Source: Helianthus annuus
Taxonomy: Eukaryota > Streptophyta > Magnoliopsida > Asterales > Asteraceae
Direction: 5' to 3'
Length of the DNA: 64,000 nt
Assembly: GCF_002127325.2 (NCBI RefSeq)
Contig: NC_035433.2
Location: 95,756,723 to 95,820,722 of the forward strand
The position numbers were made by a program, and so were the translations under genes. The notes under the pieces were generated by a model. The model had not been told where the DNA came from and did not search any database. It saw only the letters and a list, made by a program, of their open reading frames with translations. How positions within the stretch are numbered: the stretch's first letter is position 1; each line of letters starts with the position of its first letter. Positions 10,420 through 20,696 of the stretch are shown one piece after another.

Positions 10420-11717
10420 TGTCCCTCTTTTGGAGGCAACACTACCCTCAGCCATATTGGTCTGAGTCAGCAGGGATATAGTCCCGCAAGGCCGGATTTC
10501 TGAAAGATAATTAAGAAAGTTATTAATGCAAAAAGTGGCATGTCCCTCTTTTGGAGGCAACGCTACACGCGACTGTATTGGTCTGCGTCAGCAGGGATAC
10601 AGTCACGCAAGGCCGGTTTAAGGTTTTAATAGTAGTTAATTTATAAGGGATTACAAGTCGTTCTTACTTCCGTCACTTTGATACTATCCGCCTCAAGGGA
10701 AGTCCTAATAGGCTTGAATCAGGTCCTCACAGGATCTATACACTGAACAAGGCAAGAACTTTACCCAACCGCCTTTCTAACCCCCTTCCAGGAAGTTAAC
10801 GCGCTTTATATAGACCGTAAAAACACGAATGAGTGAATCAACAAAATATGAAGAAATGTGAAGAAATGATGAAGTAAAGTTCACCTTCAATATATAAAAC
10901 TAGTTATTAAAGTAATTAATACTAACCCAAATAAAAAGTTACCAAAGCTAGGAAATTAAAAGTAATACATAAATGATTTTGTTTTCACCAAGTGATGTAA
11001 GAGATTAGCCAAGCATGGCCTTTGTTTGACAAAAACTCTTACTATCAATCTTAGATCCCGAGACTACACACACTCTAAGGATGGATGATGGATGAAAGTG
11101 GTGGATGATGGTGATGTTGTGGTGGTGGAGTGGTGGCAAGTGTGAGAGAAGTGGTTTTCCAAGGGATGGTTAGAAAATGAGCCAAGCACCTCCTTTTATA
11201 ATTGAAAACAGTAACTTTATACGACCCCGTGCCTGGTTGGCACGACTCCTTGTTCTTCCCTTCTCTGTCTTTAGTTAATGCTGGTGTTATCTCTTCTGTA
11301 CACATGGCCCCGTGTGTCAACAGCACGGCCCTTTGTCTTCTATACTTGTTATACGAACCCAGATTTGCGAATTTGAGAGTTGACCACGGCCCGTGATTAG
11401 GGGACACGGCTACGTGTCCCTTGTCGTTTTTCTGTTTGTCTTTATTCTCTAGGAATCTTGAGTAGGAGCACAACCCGGTGCTTGTGTTTTGGTCTTGTTA
11501 TTATGTCTTTGTGGTGAAGCTTGGGGGGTTGGTAAAGTGCGCCAACTTCTTTTCTTCGTATTAATGTTGGTTTTTGCCGTTAATTTGTTCCTTTTGTCCG
11601 TTTAAGCTCCTTTACTCCTGAAAATCAAAAGTAAACAAAGAAACATACTTTTTCCAACTTTAGTACTAAAAAAGGTTGTTTTTATACTTCATTTGATCTG
11701 ATTTATATGTTGTATTT
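10420..11717. repeat. Old duplicated repeat, copy B
   Basis: Diverged partner of 8340-9368. It opens with a local dimer of about 110 bp (GCATGTCCCTCTTTTGGAGG at about 10418 and 10527). It recurs almost unchanged at about 14768-16068 as part of the 4.35-kb duplication. No protein function recognised. Confidence 0.7.
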
Positions 11718-12074
11718 TGTGCATATCACACCATCGTTTAGGCTTGTGTTGGCCCATGTTACGCACACAGTTGTGCGTAAATGAGGTTCAGTGTTGCCTG
11801 ACTTTTTGCGTACCATGAGGTGGGAGTTTCCCCCTCTGGTAATCCTGACATCGCGGGCAATCCTGACATCGTAGTTGCTGAAGGACAAGCGCCATAACTT
11901 TGGAGTCACCGTTTGGGCGGTACGAATACCGCTTGCGTGCATGGCTGCAACGTCTGTGCATTCACCTTTGGCGTACTTGTCAATGGGTTGGTTTTGGATA
12001 TGCGAGTTGCCCACTGCCGTACCCATTTGAGAGTGTGAACCGAATGGTGGAAAAGGAATACCTTCATCAGGCAT
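11703..12074 (-). pseudogene. Short ORF next to a gypsy primer site (possible Gag N-terminus)
   Basis: A 123-codon frame starting with an ATG 63 bp downstream of the LTR/primer-site boundary, the same geometry as the Tat gag start (ATG 59 bp from its LTR). It reads MPDEGIPFPPFGSHSQMG and then a basic, mixed sequence. I recognise no zinc knuckle or Gag core, and no protease or pol follows. Its position suggests the remaining Gag start of a truncated element; a short orphan protein is possible. The duplicate at 16054-16425 differs by one residue that I can see. Confidence 0.35.
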
Positions 12075-12137
12075 TGATCAGGAGTACGTACTCAGAAAGA
12101 AGACGAAAAGTGATTGTAAAAAATCGGTGGGCGCCAA

Positions 12138-13061
12138 TGAAGAAACACCAAATTAATCTTGTGATTAGTTTGTGGTTAGTGTCTCGTCAAACAAGGTTAT
12201 TCTTCTTTCATTCTCGTCTGAATAGCTATGAAGATTCTGCAAAACAATCAACACACCGTAAGCTCATTACAAGGAGGAGAATAGGGGCTTCTCCTTGTAA
12301 CCACCATCCGGCGTGAGAATAAGTAACTGTTTTGAGGATACTAGTGTGTGTATTAAGTGAGCCCTGTTTTGAGGATACTAGTGTGTGTATTAAGTGAGAG
12401 GGCAAGGGAGCGATCCTTAAACCTGGTGGTGAAGTTCCCTGTTTATAGCCAAGGTGGTTTGTGAAGAAGATGCGCTGATGGGCCTAGGACCTGTAGACGA
12501 CAAGGAATATCCATCCTGTCCTCTCTACCACGACCGTTAGTGATTCCAAGTGAGATGGTAGCTGGCGCATGCTGAATGGATCCACATATCCAGAAAATTG
12601 TCCTTGTTGTCTGGTCTGTCATCAGCAGCTATGTGGAGATTGTGGAGTAGTGGTCGACGCACGTTGATTGGTGCCATGTATAGGTCATTGTGTACCTTTT
12701 TGTCTCCTGTACGATTATCAATTGTGCGGCTCGATCAGGTACAGATTGTTGGACGCTTATTGGTCCACTGCTCCGCCACTTGTACCTTTTGTACTTGTCC
12801 GATGTTTATTTGCGCTTCTTACCTCTGCGCGGCCCCAGGTATAATCTGTGCAGTCGGAGCAAGTTCAAGGAAGGCAGGTCTTTTATCCAAGGAGTTAAGT
12901 GTCAAAACTCATCTTGTCTTGGCCCTGACCTCGCGCGCGACTTGGAACACATATGTTTAGCCGGCGCGAGGTCGGGGAATTTATCAATTTGGTTTAATTT
13001 GGGTATGATCTCGCACGCGATCTCGTATGGTCGGCGCAGGATTTAGGACTATACCCCTTCA
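12138..13061 (-). mobile_element. Tat-family LTR with primer site, truncated element (copy 1)
   Basis: Bounded by TGAAGAAAC (12138) and CATACCCCTTCA-type sequence ending at 13061. On its left it abuts GGTGGGCGCCAA, identical in form to the primer site of the large Tat element. It is therefore a 5' LTR in minus orientation, 924 bp, related to the 941-bp LTRs at 17933 and 30341 (shared CCGGCGTGAGAAT and ACAAGGAG stem). No 3' LTR is found to the left, so the element is truncated within gag. A 37-bp direct repeat (TGTTTTGAGGATACTAGTG...) lies at about 12331-12403. Confidence 0.8.
12267..12300 (-). other. Conserved LTR stem-loop (copy 1)
   Basis: TTACAAGGAG (12267-12276) and CTCCTTGTAA (12291-12300) form a perfect ten-base-pair stem. 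It corresponds to an eleven-base-pair stem in the Tat LTRs (18065-18102) with paired changes in both arms. Confidence 0.7.
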
Positions 13062-13550
13062 AGTACTTAATCTGTAATCTGAAGAAAATAACTGCAAGGT
13101 TGTGGATGTAGTAATCTGAAATGGCATATCTATCAGTTTTATATTTAATTGTGCAGTGGGGGACTTGTAGTGTTATTAGGGGTAGCACGGGCTATCCCTC
13201 AATCCCGTCTCCGTAGTGTAAAAATACCCCTTAACTCCATTTTCGTAGTGTAAAAATACTCGTCAACTATGTTTCTGTTATATAAAGGATACCCCTGATC
13301 CTAAAAAAAAATTAGGATACTCTTAACTATTTGGGCTAGTTCCGTCACTGTAATTAGGTGTATATATAATGAATATGTGGATAGATAAAGAGGATATATG
13401 ACATTCCTATTTAGATTTTGGGGAAGTAGTAATCTGAAATTTCATGGATTTTTACACCACCAGTTGGCAAGCCCCATATCAAAATAGTTGTTGATTTAGC
13501 TTTGTTCTTTAAAAACCTTTACTAAATGCCAAGATCGTTAGGTCCCGTAG

Positions 13551-13675
13551 ATATGATGTATTTTTTAAGTTTTAGAGGTGCCGACCTTGTGACAGGTGGT
13601 TCACTGATCACCTCTACAACGCGGTTGTAGATACCGACATCAACACAATTCTGGATGATTAAAGAGATTGAAACC
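13551..13675 (+). pseudogene. TIR-domain exon fragment of a TNL (copy 1)
   Basis: About 125 bp align with the TIR start of the TNL at 42225-42350: TATGATGTATTTTT-AAGTTTTAGAGGTGC, then TTCACTGATCACCTCTACAA and TCTGGATGAT. An extra T in the T run shifts the frame and GATTAAAG introduces a stop, so it cannot encode a TIR domain. Homology ends at GAAACC. About 85 bp upstream (CCCCATATCAAAA ... TTACTAAATGC) also matches sequence just before the intact gene, so the relic came from a TNL locus, not from a spliced copy. Confidence 0.85.
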
Positions 13676-14013
13676 TTTTTTAACATAAGGGTACCTTGGT
13701 TAAATTCTGAAAACTTAGTGTAAACAAAACTATAAAATACATACAATTCATATTATATGGCGTTTTCACAGTTACTAATCTCTTTCAGTAATCTACTCAA
13801 TGGATTATCTTGCTAAATCTCTCTGAGTAACCTTCTTCAAGGTTTAATCAACTCCAGATATTCAAAGATCGTGACATCAACAGGCAACTTTCATTTTCTA
13901 ATTATGCAAATATAAAAGTATCTTTATTGAAGTTACCATGATTTTTTGAAGAAAATAAAGTACTTAACCTGTAATATGTTACCAAATTATATTACTGTCT
14001 CCAGTTTATACAG

Positions 14014-14252
14014 TTTTTTTTTTTTTTTTTTGAAAGGTGTGAATTATTCGTGAATGTCGGGAGGTCTAGCATACGTTGTCTTAACCGGGTCCGCGCTAGA
14101 GAGCCCCCTCGCACAATAGATCCCCAATTTAAACCCCTCAATGAGAAACCCCTATCACCCAACTAGAACTTGAGACCTAAAAAGGAAAACTCACATGGAC
14201 TCACCATAGGTGGAAATTAAATACCTGTGGCCATCACTAGAGCACTAGTGAT
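14014..14252 (-). mobile_element. SINE-like element (copy 1)
   Basis: On the minus strand: a head with CTAGTGATGGCCAC (box-A-like) and GGTCTCAAGTTCTAG (box-B-like), a body with GCGCGGACCCGGTTAAG, and an 18-base A tail (T run at 14014-14031). This matches the architecture of tRNA-derived plant SINEs. A clean target duplication is not visible, so the head boundary near 14252 is approximate. Confidence 0.6.
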
Positions 14253-16053
14253 GTTTAATATGCACATGATGAATTTGGGATTTTCGAATTTCTGCTCTAT
14301 TTTCTGAATCCAACAATTTCGTGCAACTGGTAACCAATTGTTCATGTTTAATGTATAGTTTGTACATACTGTAAATCATAAGATTGGATTAAACTAGAAA
14401 GTTTTTGATGGCAAATTGGAAAGTTTGGGACTGTCTATTTTACTTGATTTTAATGACTGGTTATGGAAATGAGAAAATGATATATTATTTAACACTAAAT
14501 TTGATGTGTGGAATGAGGATATTTAATATAACCAGTAGGCCCCATATCAAAAGACTTAGACGTGTTCCTTATTGATGTGTGGAATGAGGATATTTAATAT
14601 AACCAGTATGGAGATAAATTTTGTTTTTTTTAATAAATGAAAATAAAGAAGTAAAATAAATAAAACAGATAGACAAGATAGAATCACTTGGATCCAACTC
14701 GTCATTTATGTATCCTTTGATGATTTCCTCGGTTTGGGTTTTTAAGAGATTATCTTAGTTATTGTGGCATGTCCCTCTTTTGGAGGCAACACTACCCTCA
14801 GCCATATTGATCTGAGTCAGCAGGGATATAGTCCCGCAAGGCCGGATTTCTGAAAGATAATTAAGAAAGTTATTAATGCAAAAAGTGGCATGTCCCTCTT
14901 TTGGAGGCAACGCTACACGCGACTGTATTGGTCTGCGTCAGCAGGGATACAGTCACGCAAGGCCGGTTTAAGGTTTTAATAGTAGTTAATTTATAAGGGA
15001 TTACAAGTCGTTCTTACTTCCCTCACTTTGATACTATGCGCCTCAAGGGAAGTCCTAATAGGCTTGAATCAGGTCCTCACAGGATCTATACACTGAACAA
15101 GGCAAGAACTTTACCCAACCGCCTTTCTAACCCCCTTCCAGGAAGTTAACGCGCTTTATATAGACCGTAAAAACACGAATGAGTGAATCAACAAAATATG
15201 AAGAAATGTGAAGAAATGATGAAGTAAAGTTCACCTTCAATATATAAAACTAGTTATTAAAGTAATTAATACTAACCCAAATAAAAAGTTACCAAAGCTA
15301 GGAAATTAAAAGTAATACATAAATGATTTTGTTTTCACCAAGTGATGTAAGAGATTAGCCAATCATGGCCTTTGTTTGACAAAAACTCTTACTATCAATC
15401 TTAGATCCCGAGACTACACACACTCTAAGGATGGATGATGGATGAAAGTGGTGGATGATGGTGGTGTTGTGGTGGAGGAGTGGTGGCAAGTGTGAGAGAA
15501 GTGGTTTTCCAAGGGATGGTTAGAAAAATGAGCCAAGCACCTCCTTTTATAATTGAAAACAGTAACTTTATACGGCCCCGTGCCTGGTTGGCACGACTCC
15601 TTGTTCTTCCCTTCTCTGTCTTTAGTTAATGCTGGTGTTATCTCTTCTGTACACATGGCCCCGTGTGTCAACAGCACGGCCCTTTGTCTTCTATACTTGT
15701 TATACGAACCCAGATTTGCGAATTTGAGAGTTGACCACGGCCCGTGATTAGGGGACACGGCTACGTGTCCCTTGTCGTTTTTCTGTTTGTCTTTATTCTC
15801 TAGGAATCTTGAGTAGGAGCACAACCCGGTGCTTGTGTTTTGGTCTTGTTATTATGTCTTTGTGGTGAAGCTTGGGGGGTTGGTAAAGTGTGCCAACTTC
15901 TTTTCTTCGTATTTATGTTGGTTTTTGCCGTTAATTTGTTCCTTTTGTCCGTTTAAGCTCCTTTACTCCTGAAAATCAAAAGTAAACAAAGAAACATACT
16001 TTTTCCAACTTTAGTACTAAAAAAGGTTGTTTTTATACTTCATTTGATCTGAT

Positions 16054-16425
16054 TTATATGTTGTATTTTGTGCATATCACACCATCGTTTAGGCTTGTGT
16101 TGGCCCATGTTACGCACACAGTTGTGCGTAAATGAGGTTCAGTGTTGCCTGACTTTTTGCGTACCATGAGGTGGGCGTTTCCCCCTCTGGTAATCCTGAC
16201 ATCGCGGGCAATCCTGACATCGTAGTTGCTGAAGGACAAGCGCCATAACTTTGGAGTCACCGTTTGGGCGGTACGAATACCGCTTGCGTGCATGGCTGCA
16301 ACGTCTGTGCATTCACCTTTGGCGTACTTGTCAATGGGTTGGTTTTGGATATGCGAGTTGCCCACTGCCGTACCCATTTGAGAGTGTGAACCGAATGGTG
16401 GAAAAGGAATACCTTCATCAGGCAT
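16054..16425 (-). pseudogene. Short ORF next to a gypsy primer site (second copy)
   Basis: Duplicate of 11703-12074 with one visible residue difference (GGNS to GGNA). It remains open for 123 codons. That may only reflect the recent duplication, not selection. Confidence 0.35.
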
Positions 16426-16488
16426 TGATCAGGAGTACGTACTCAGAAAGAAGACGAAAAGTGATTGTAAAAAATCGGTGGGCGCCAA

Positions 16489-17412
16489 TGAAGAAACACC
16501 AAATTAATCTTGTGATTAGTTTGTGGTTAGTGTCTCGTCAAACAAGGTTATTCTTCTTTCATTCTCGTCTGAATAGCTATGAAGATTCTGCAAAACAATC
16601 AACACACCGTAAGCTCATTACAAGGAGGAGAATAGGGGCTTCTCCTTGTAACCACCATCCGGCGTGAGAATAAGTAACTGTTTTGAGGATACTAGTGTGT
16701 GTATTAAGTGAGCCCTGTTTTGAGGATACTAGTGTGTGTATTAAGTGAGAGGGCAAGAGAGCGATCCTTAAACCTGGTGGTGAAGTTCCCTGTTTATAGC
16801 CAAGGTGGTTTGTGAAGAAGATGCGCTGATGGGCCTAGGACCTGTAGACGACAAGGAATATCCATCCTGTCCTCTCTACCACGACCGTTAGTGATTCCAA
16901 GTGAGATGGTAGCTGGCGCATGCTGAATGGATCCACATATCCAGAAAATTGTCCTTGTTGTCTGGTCTGTCATCAGCAGCTATGTGGAGATTGTGGAGTA
17001 GTGGTCGACGCACGTTGATTGGTGCCATGTATAGGTCATTGTGTACCTTTTTGTCTCCTGTACGATTATCAATTGTGCGGCTCGATCAGGTACAGACTGT
17101 TGGACGCTTATTGGTCCACTGCTCCGCCACTTGTACCTTTTGTACTTGTCCGATGTTTATTTGCGCTTCTTACCTCTGCGCGGCCCCAGGTATAATCTGT
17201 GCAGTCGGAGCAAGGTCAAGGAAGGCAGGTCTTTTATCCAAGGAGTTAAGTGTCAAAACTCATCTTGTCTTGGCCCTGACCTCGCGCGCGACTTGGAACA
17301 CATATGTTTAGCCGGCGCGAGGTCGGGGAATTTATCAATTTGGTTTAATTTGGGTATGGTCTCGCACGCGATCTCGTATGGTCGGCGCAGGATTTAGGAC
17401 CATACCCCTTCA
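16489..17412 (-). mobile_element. Tat-family LTR with primer site, truncated element (copy 2)
   Basis: Duplicate of 12138-13061, same length, with GGTGGGCGCCAA at its left. The stem arms TTACAAGGAG and CTCCTTGTAA lie at 16618-16627 and 16642-16651. Confidence 0.8.
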
Positions 17413-17901
17413 AGTACTTAATCTGTAATCTGAAGAAAATAACTGCAAGGTTGTGGATGTAGTAATCTGAAATGGCATATCTATCAGTTTTATATTTAAT
17501 TGGGCAGTGGGGGACTTGTAGTGTTATTAGGGGTAGCACGGGCTATCCCTCAATCCCGTCTCCGTAGTGTAAAAATACCCCTTAACTCCATTTTCGTAGT
17601 GTAAAAATACTCCTCAACTATGTTTCTGTTATATAAAGGATACCCCTGATCCTATAAAAAAATTAGGATACTCTTAACTTTTTGGGCTAGTTCCGTCACT
17701 GTAATTAGGTGTATATATAATGAATATGTGGATAGATAAAGAGGATATATGACATTCCTATTTAGATTTTGGGGAAGTAGTAATCTGAAATTTCATGGAT
17801 TTTTACACCACCAGTTGGCAAGCCCCATATCAAAATAGTTGTTGATTTAGCTTTGTTCTTTAAAAACCTTTACTAAATGCCAAGATCGTTAGGTCCCGTA
17901 G

Positions 17902-17932
17902 ATATGATGTATTTTTTAAGTTTTAGAGGTGC
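17902..17932 (+). pseudogene. TIR-domain fragment, copy 2, left piece
   Basis: First 31 bases of the duplicated TIR relic, ending in GGTGC (17928-17932), the left target duplication of the Tat element. The rest is at 31287-31380. Confidence 0.85.
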
Positions 17933-18064
17933 TGATGAAACAATGGTTAACCGGGCAGGGTTAACACACTGGTCTCGTCAAGAAGGGTTAATCCCTTCCT
18001 CTCGAGGATCGCTGGCTGGATCACCGGTGGTTGATCTCCTGCACAAGGAAACAAGCCGTGACTC

Positions 18065-18102
18065 GTAACAAGGAGGATGGGGTGGGGGGTGCTCCTTGTT
18101 AC
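18065..18102 (-). other. Stem-loop in the transcribed part of the Tat LTR
   Basis: GTAACAAGGAG (18065-18075) pairs perfectly with CTCCTTGTTAC (18092-18102) around a G-rich loop (C-rich in the minus-strand transcript). It lies downstream of the TATA box in element orientation, so it should be transcribed. The same structure is at 30473-30510. Arms in the related LTRs differ in a paired way. Confidence 0.7.
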
Positions 18103-18391
18103 CACTCTCCGGCGTGAGAATCAGTAGTTTGCTTGGGAAGCAAAGTAAGATAGTAGTAGTAGTGAGAGAGTTGTGAAGAGATACCTCAAACCTGGTTTGG
18201 GGTTGGTATTTATAGCCGAGGAGTGAAGGAGGATGATGATGGATGGACTGACGACGTGCTGCACCTTTGCAGGTGTGTCAGGCTTGTCGGTTGTGGAGGT
18301 TACGCAACGTCAGTCCATTGCTTACGTAGCTCTGACAGGTAACTGCCATTGGTGCCACTTGCACTGTGGTGTCAGTCCCACTTGTTGAACA

Positions 18392-18693
18392 CGTAGGATG
18401 CGGTGCTAGCCGCATCGCTACGTGCGGTAACATCTGAAGTTACCGCGGCTCCTACTTGTGATCAAGGAATACGCGAGATGTGGTGCTAGCCGCATCGTCG
18501 TCTTGCCTGCATCCCTTGTCGTGACGAAAATGCCCGTATGGTGCGGTGTCAGCCGCACCGTTACGTTCATCTTCTTCTATGCCTAAGGTAAGGCTTTCTT
18601 GTATTGATAGAAGTGTTCACTGGATGCGGTGCGATGCCGCATCGCTGTGAATACTTCCGTTTTCATACACCAGATGTGATGCTATGTCGCATC
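18392..18693. repeat. Hairpin array in Tat U3
   Basis: Six stems in 300 bp: GATGCGG/CCGCATC (18397-18416), GCGGTAAC/GTTACCGC (18424-18446), GATGTGG/CCGCATC (18477-18496), GGTGCGG/CCGCACC (18540-18559), GATGCGG/CCGCATC (18623-18643, with an outer stem out to about 18656) and GATGTGA/TCGCATC (18673-18693). Several contain AGCCGC, the core of the GCC-box bound by ERF factors; that link is inference. The right LTR carries the same array. Confidence 0.8.
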
Positions 18694-18873
18694 ACTCTAC
18701 CGTTCTCATGTTCCATGTAAGTCCTCCTTTGTTACTAGATAGATTGGATTCAACCCTTGTGCCGACGCGTTCTCGCATGGGCACAAGCAGGTTGTTAGCT
18801 AGTGGGGGTTTTGATAAGGGTAATGGTCACTCGCGGTCGATGCTGACGTGAGATCTGGGACCATACCCCTTCA

Positions 18874-20404
18874 AGTCTCTCCAGTCTAGTGTTGCTGCCA
18901 CATACAAGTTGTATGTGGGAGGAGTACTGGACTATGGTGTTTGGAAGGTAGTTTGGAGTCTGGAGAAGATCCTAGACCATGTGTGGTCTTTTCTGTATGT
19001 AAATAAAGGTGGAGGTCTGGAAGGGTCATCTGACGCCTCTTCCGTATCGGTGAAGGAATCTCGTCGGACGCGAAATTCTCAGCCGATTTATGTCACCAGG
19101 TGGCTTGCCACCTGTTGTTGTGCCGAAGGTCTCTTGGAGACTTTGTTAGTAATGCTGCACAAACTTCGAACCAACCTCTGAGATGGTGGTTTGAAGGTAT
19201 GCAGAGGTTTCCCATCCTTTAAAGGTGGTCTTTTCTTCATACCGATTGTTGAATTGGTGCATGAAGAAGAAAAGAAACTTTTGGACCAATCTTTGAGACT
19301 GGGATCAAAAGTAGTTGATGCTTGTAAGTGCTTTGCTCAAGCTCTATGTTCAGCATCTAGTCATGAGACGACGATCCCTTTTTTGTTGGGTTTTCGTGTT
19401 CGTTGTCATAGCTCTCTAGTAACCGCACGTTCTTTGCGGTTACCTCGTTGCGTCATTGTTGGCCATGTTTGGTCGAACAATGTATATTCGTACTATGGGT
19501 AAATAAACATGGTCATAGGCAAGGGTATGCCCACCATTGTTTATTCTATGCGGCCCATAGGCGGGCAAACAAAGTCATAAGCAGACTTGTTACCGCTGTT
19601 CGGACGCTTGTTGTTCGACGAGGGCTCGTTTAGAGCGCTTATCTGCGTTCGTTTTGGAGCCACTTACCTTCCCGCTCCAATACCGAGTTTGCCTTGAAGT
19701 AGCATTGCTCGGTGATGTGGAATGAGCTTGGCTCTTCCGTAGCAACCACGCTGCGGAAGCTATGGTTATGTCCGTAGCTCCTCGTGAGTGTCTGTGGTTT
19801 TGCATTACCACATTCGCTCGAAGTGGGTGTGTTGCTCGGATGTAGCTCTTGGAGGTTCAGGAGACAGGGTTGCTGATGTGCGTTCGCGTACATTCCCTTC
19901 CTTCCTTTTGTTAAAGAAGGTGTTCATGTACCCTCTGCGGTTGTGAACCGGACAGGAGGGATTTGAAGCTTGAAGAGAATGAAGGTAATGCGGTTCCCCT
20001 ATGTCTAAGATGCGGTTCAGTCCAACGGACTACGCTGGTTCTGAGCATCTGACACGCCTGAACGGGCTCGTGTGTGTCATGTCCGCATATTCCACGTGTG
20101 CTCGTGGGTAGTGCGGATAGGTATTATACCCCCTTATAGTGTAGAGATATATATTTTTACCTATTTTTAAGGGTATGTTAAAAAACAACATGCGGTATGG
20201 GTTATGGTGCGGTATACCAGAGAAACCGCATGCCGCTTATAATTGGATAATGTAGTCGCTTTTTGTTGCATACGTGGCTGATCTCACATGTGAGTTGGTG
20301 GAAGTTGGTGAGATCTTCCTGGCATGTGCTGAAATGAAAGGACGTTTGCACTGCCCGAGGCATTAAATGCACTGTAGCGAAGAGTGTAAACGTCTCTTTT
20401 GTCA
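18874..20404. other. Tat 3' internal spacer
   Basis: About 1.5 kb between the 3' LTR and the antisense promoter. It has short stem-like repeats (GATGCGGTTC, GTGCGGATA near 20010-20120) and several short frames without recognisable domains. No supported gene. Confidence 0.5.
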
Positions 20405-20538
20405 GGCACGTGGGCGGCCACGCGCGCGTGATAACCGTCAGCGAAAACGGCGCCCGACACGTGGTGTCATACGATTCGCTTTTTTTGAACGTGATGATTC
20501 GTTTTCTCCCTCCGCATTAATTGCGATGGGTATATAAG
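20405..20538 (+). promoter_or_regulatory. Promoter of the antisense gene
   Basis: Two CACGTG G-boxes (20407-20412 and 20458-20463) lie upstream of a plus-strand TATATAAG (20531-20538), which sits 159 bp before the ATG at 20697. Spacing fits a plant RNA polymerase II promoter with a 5' UTR of about 130 bp. G-boxes are bound by bZIP and bHLH factors; which one acts here is unknown. Confidence 0.6.
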
Positions 20539-20696
20539 AGGAAACCGTTCGTGGTTTTCCCTCACTTGTTTGAAATTTCAAAAATTTGCCGGTGGGAGAA
20601 ACCTTGTTCTTTGTCTTCTCCGACGAAATTTCTTGAAGTTCCAGTGAGGGTTTCTAGTTTTTCTGTTCACCATCTTCTGTTTCTTTGATATTCTTG

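Larger units (their letters stand above)
10260..14608 (+). repeat. 4.35-kb tandem duplication, copy 1
   Basis: Direct repeat of the sequence starting at 14609 (offset 4,349 rising to 4,351 after two one-base indels), with only scattered substitutions. The unit runs from TGGAGATAAATTTTG to ATAACCAGTA. It contains old repeat B (10420-11717), a truncated gypsy LTR with primer site (11703-13061), TNL-like upstream sequence and a TIR fragment (about 13465-13675), a SINE (14014-14252) and a 71-bp promoter repeat. From 13062 to 13460 I see only AT-rich sequence with a repeated GTAGTGTAAAAATAC. Confidence 0.93.
14609..17932 (+). repeat. 4.35-kb tandem duplication, copy 2 (left part)
   Basis: Starts at TGGAGATAAATTTTG immediately after the end of copy 1 and follows it nearly base for base to GAGGTGC, where the Tat element interrupts it inside the TIR fragment. 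The unit resumes at 31287. Confidence 0.93.
17933..18873 (-). repeat. Tat element 3' LTR
   Basis: Runs from TGATGAAACAATGG to CATACCCCTTCA. A minus-strand TATAAATA lies near 18207-18214, so the hairpin-rich part 18397-18693 is U3. Immediately to the right the minus strand reads GACTGGAGAGACT, a weak polypurine tract. Confidence 0.93.

Noticed and set aside
13522..13746. 74-codon minus-strand frame near the TIR relic
   Set aside because: Antisense of the TIR fragment and AT-rich flank; the plus strand explains the similarity.
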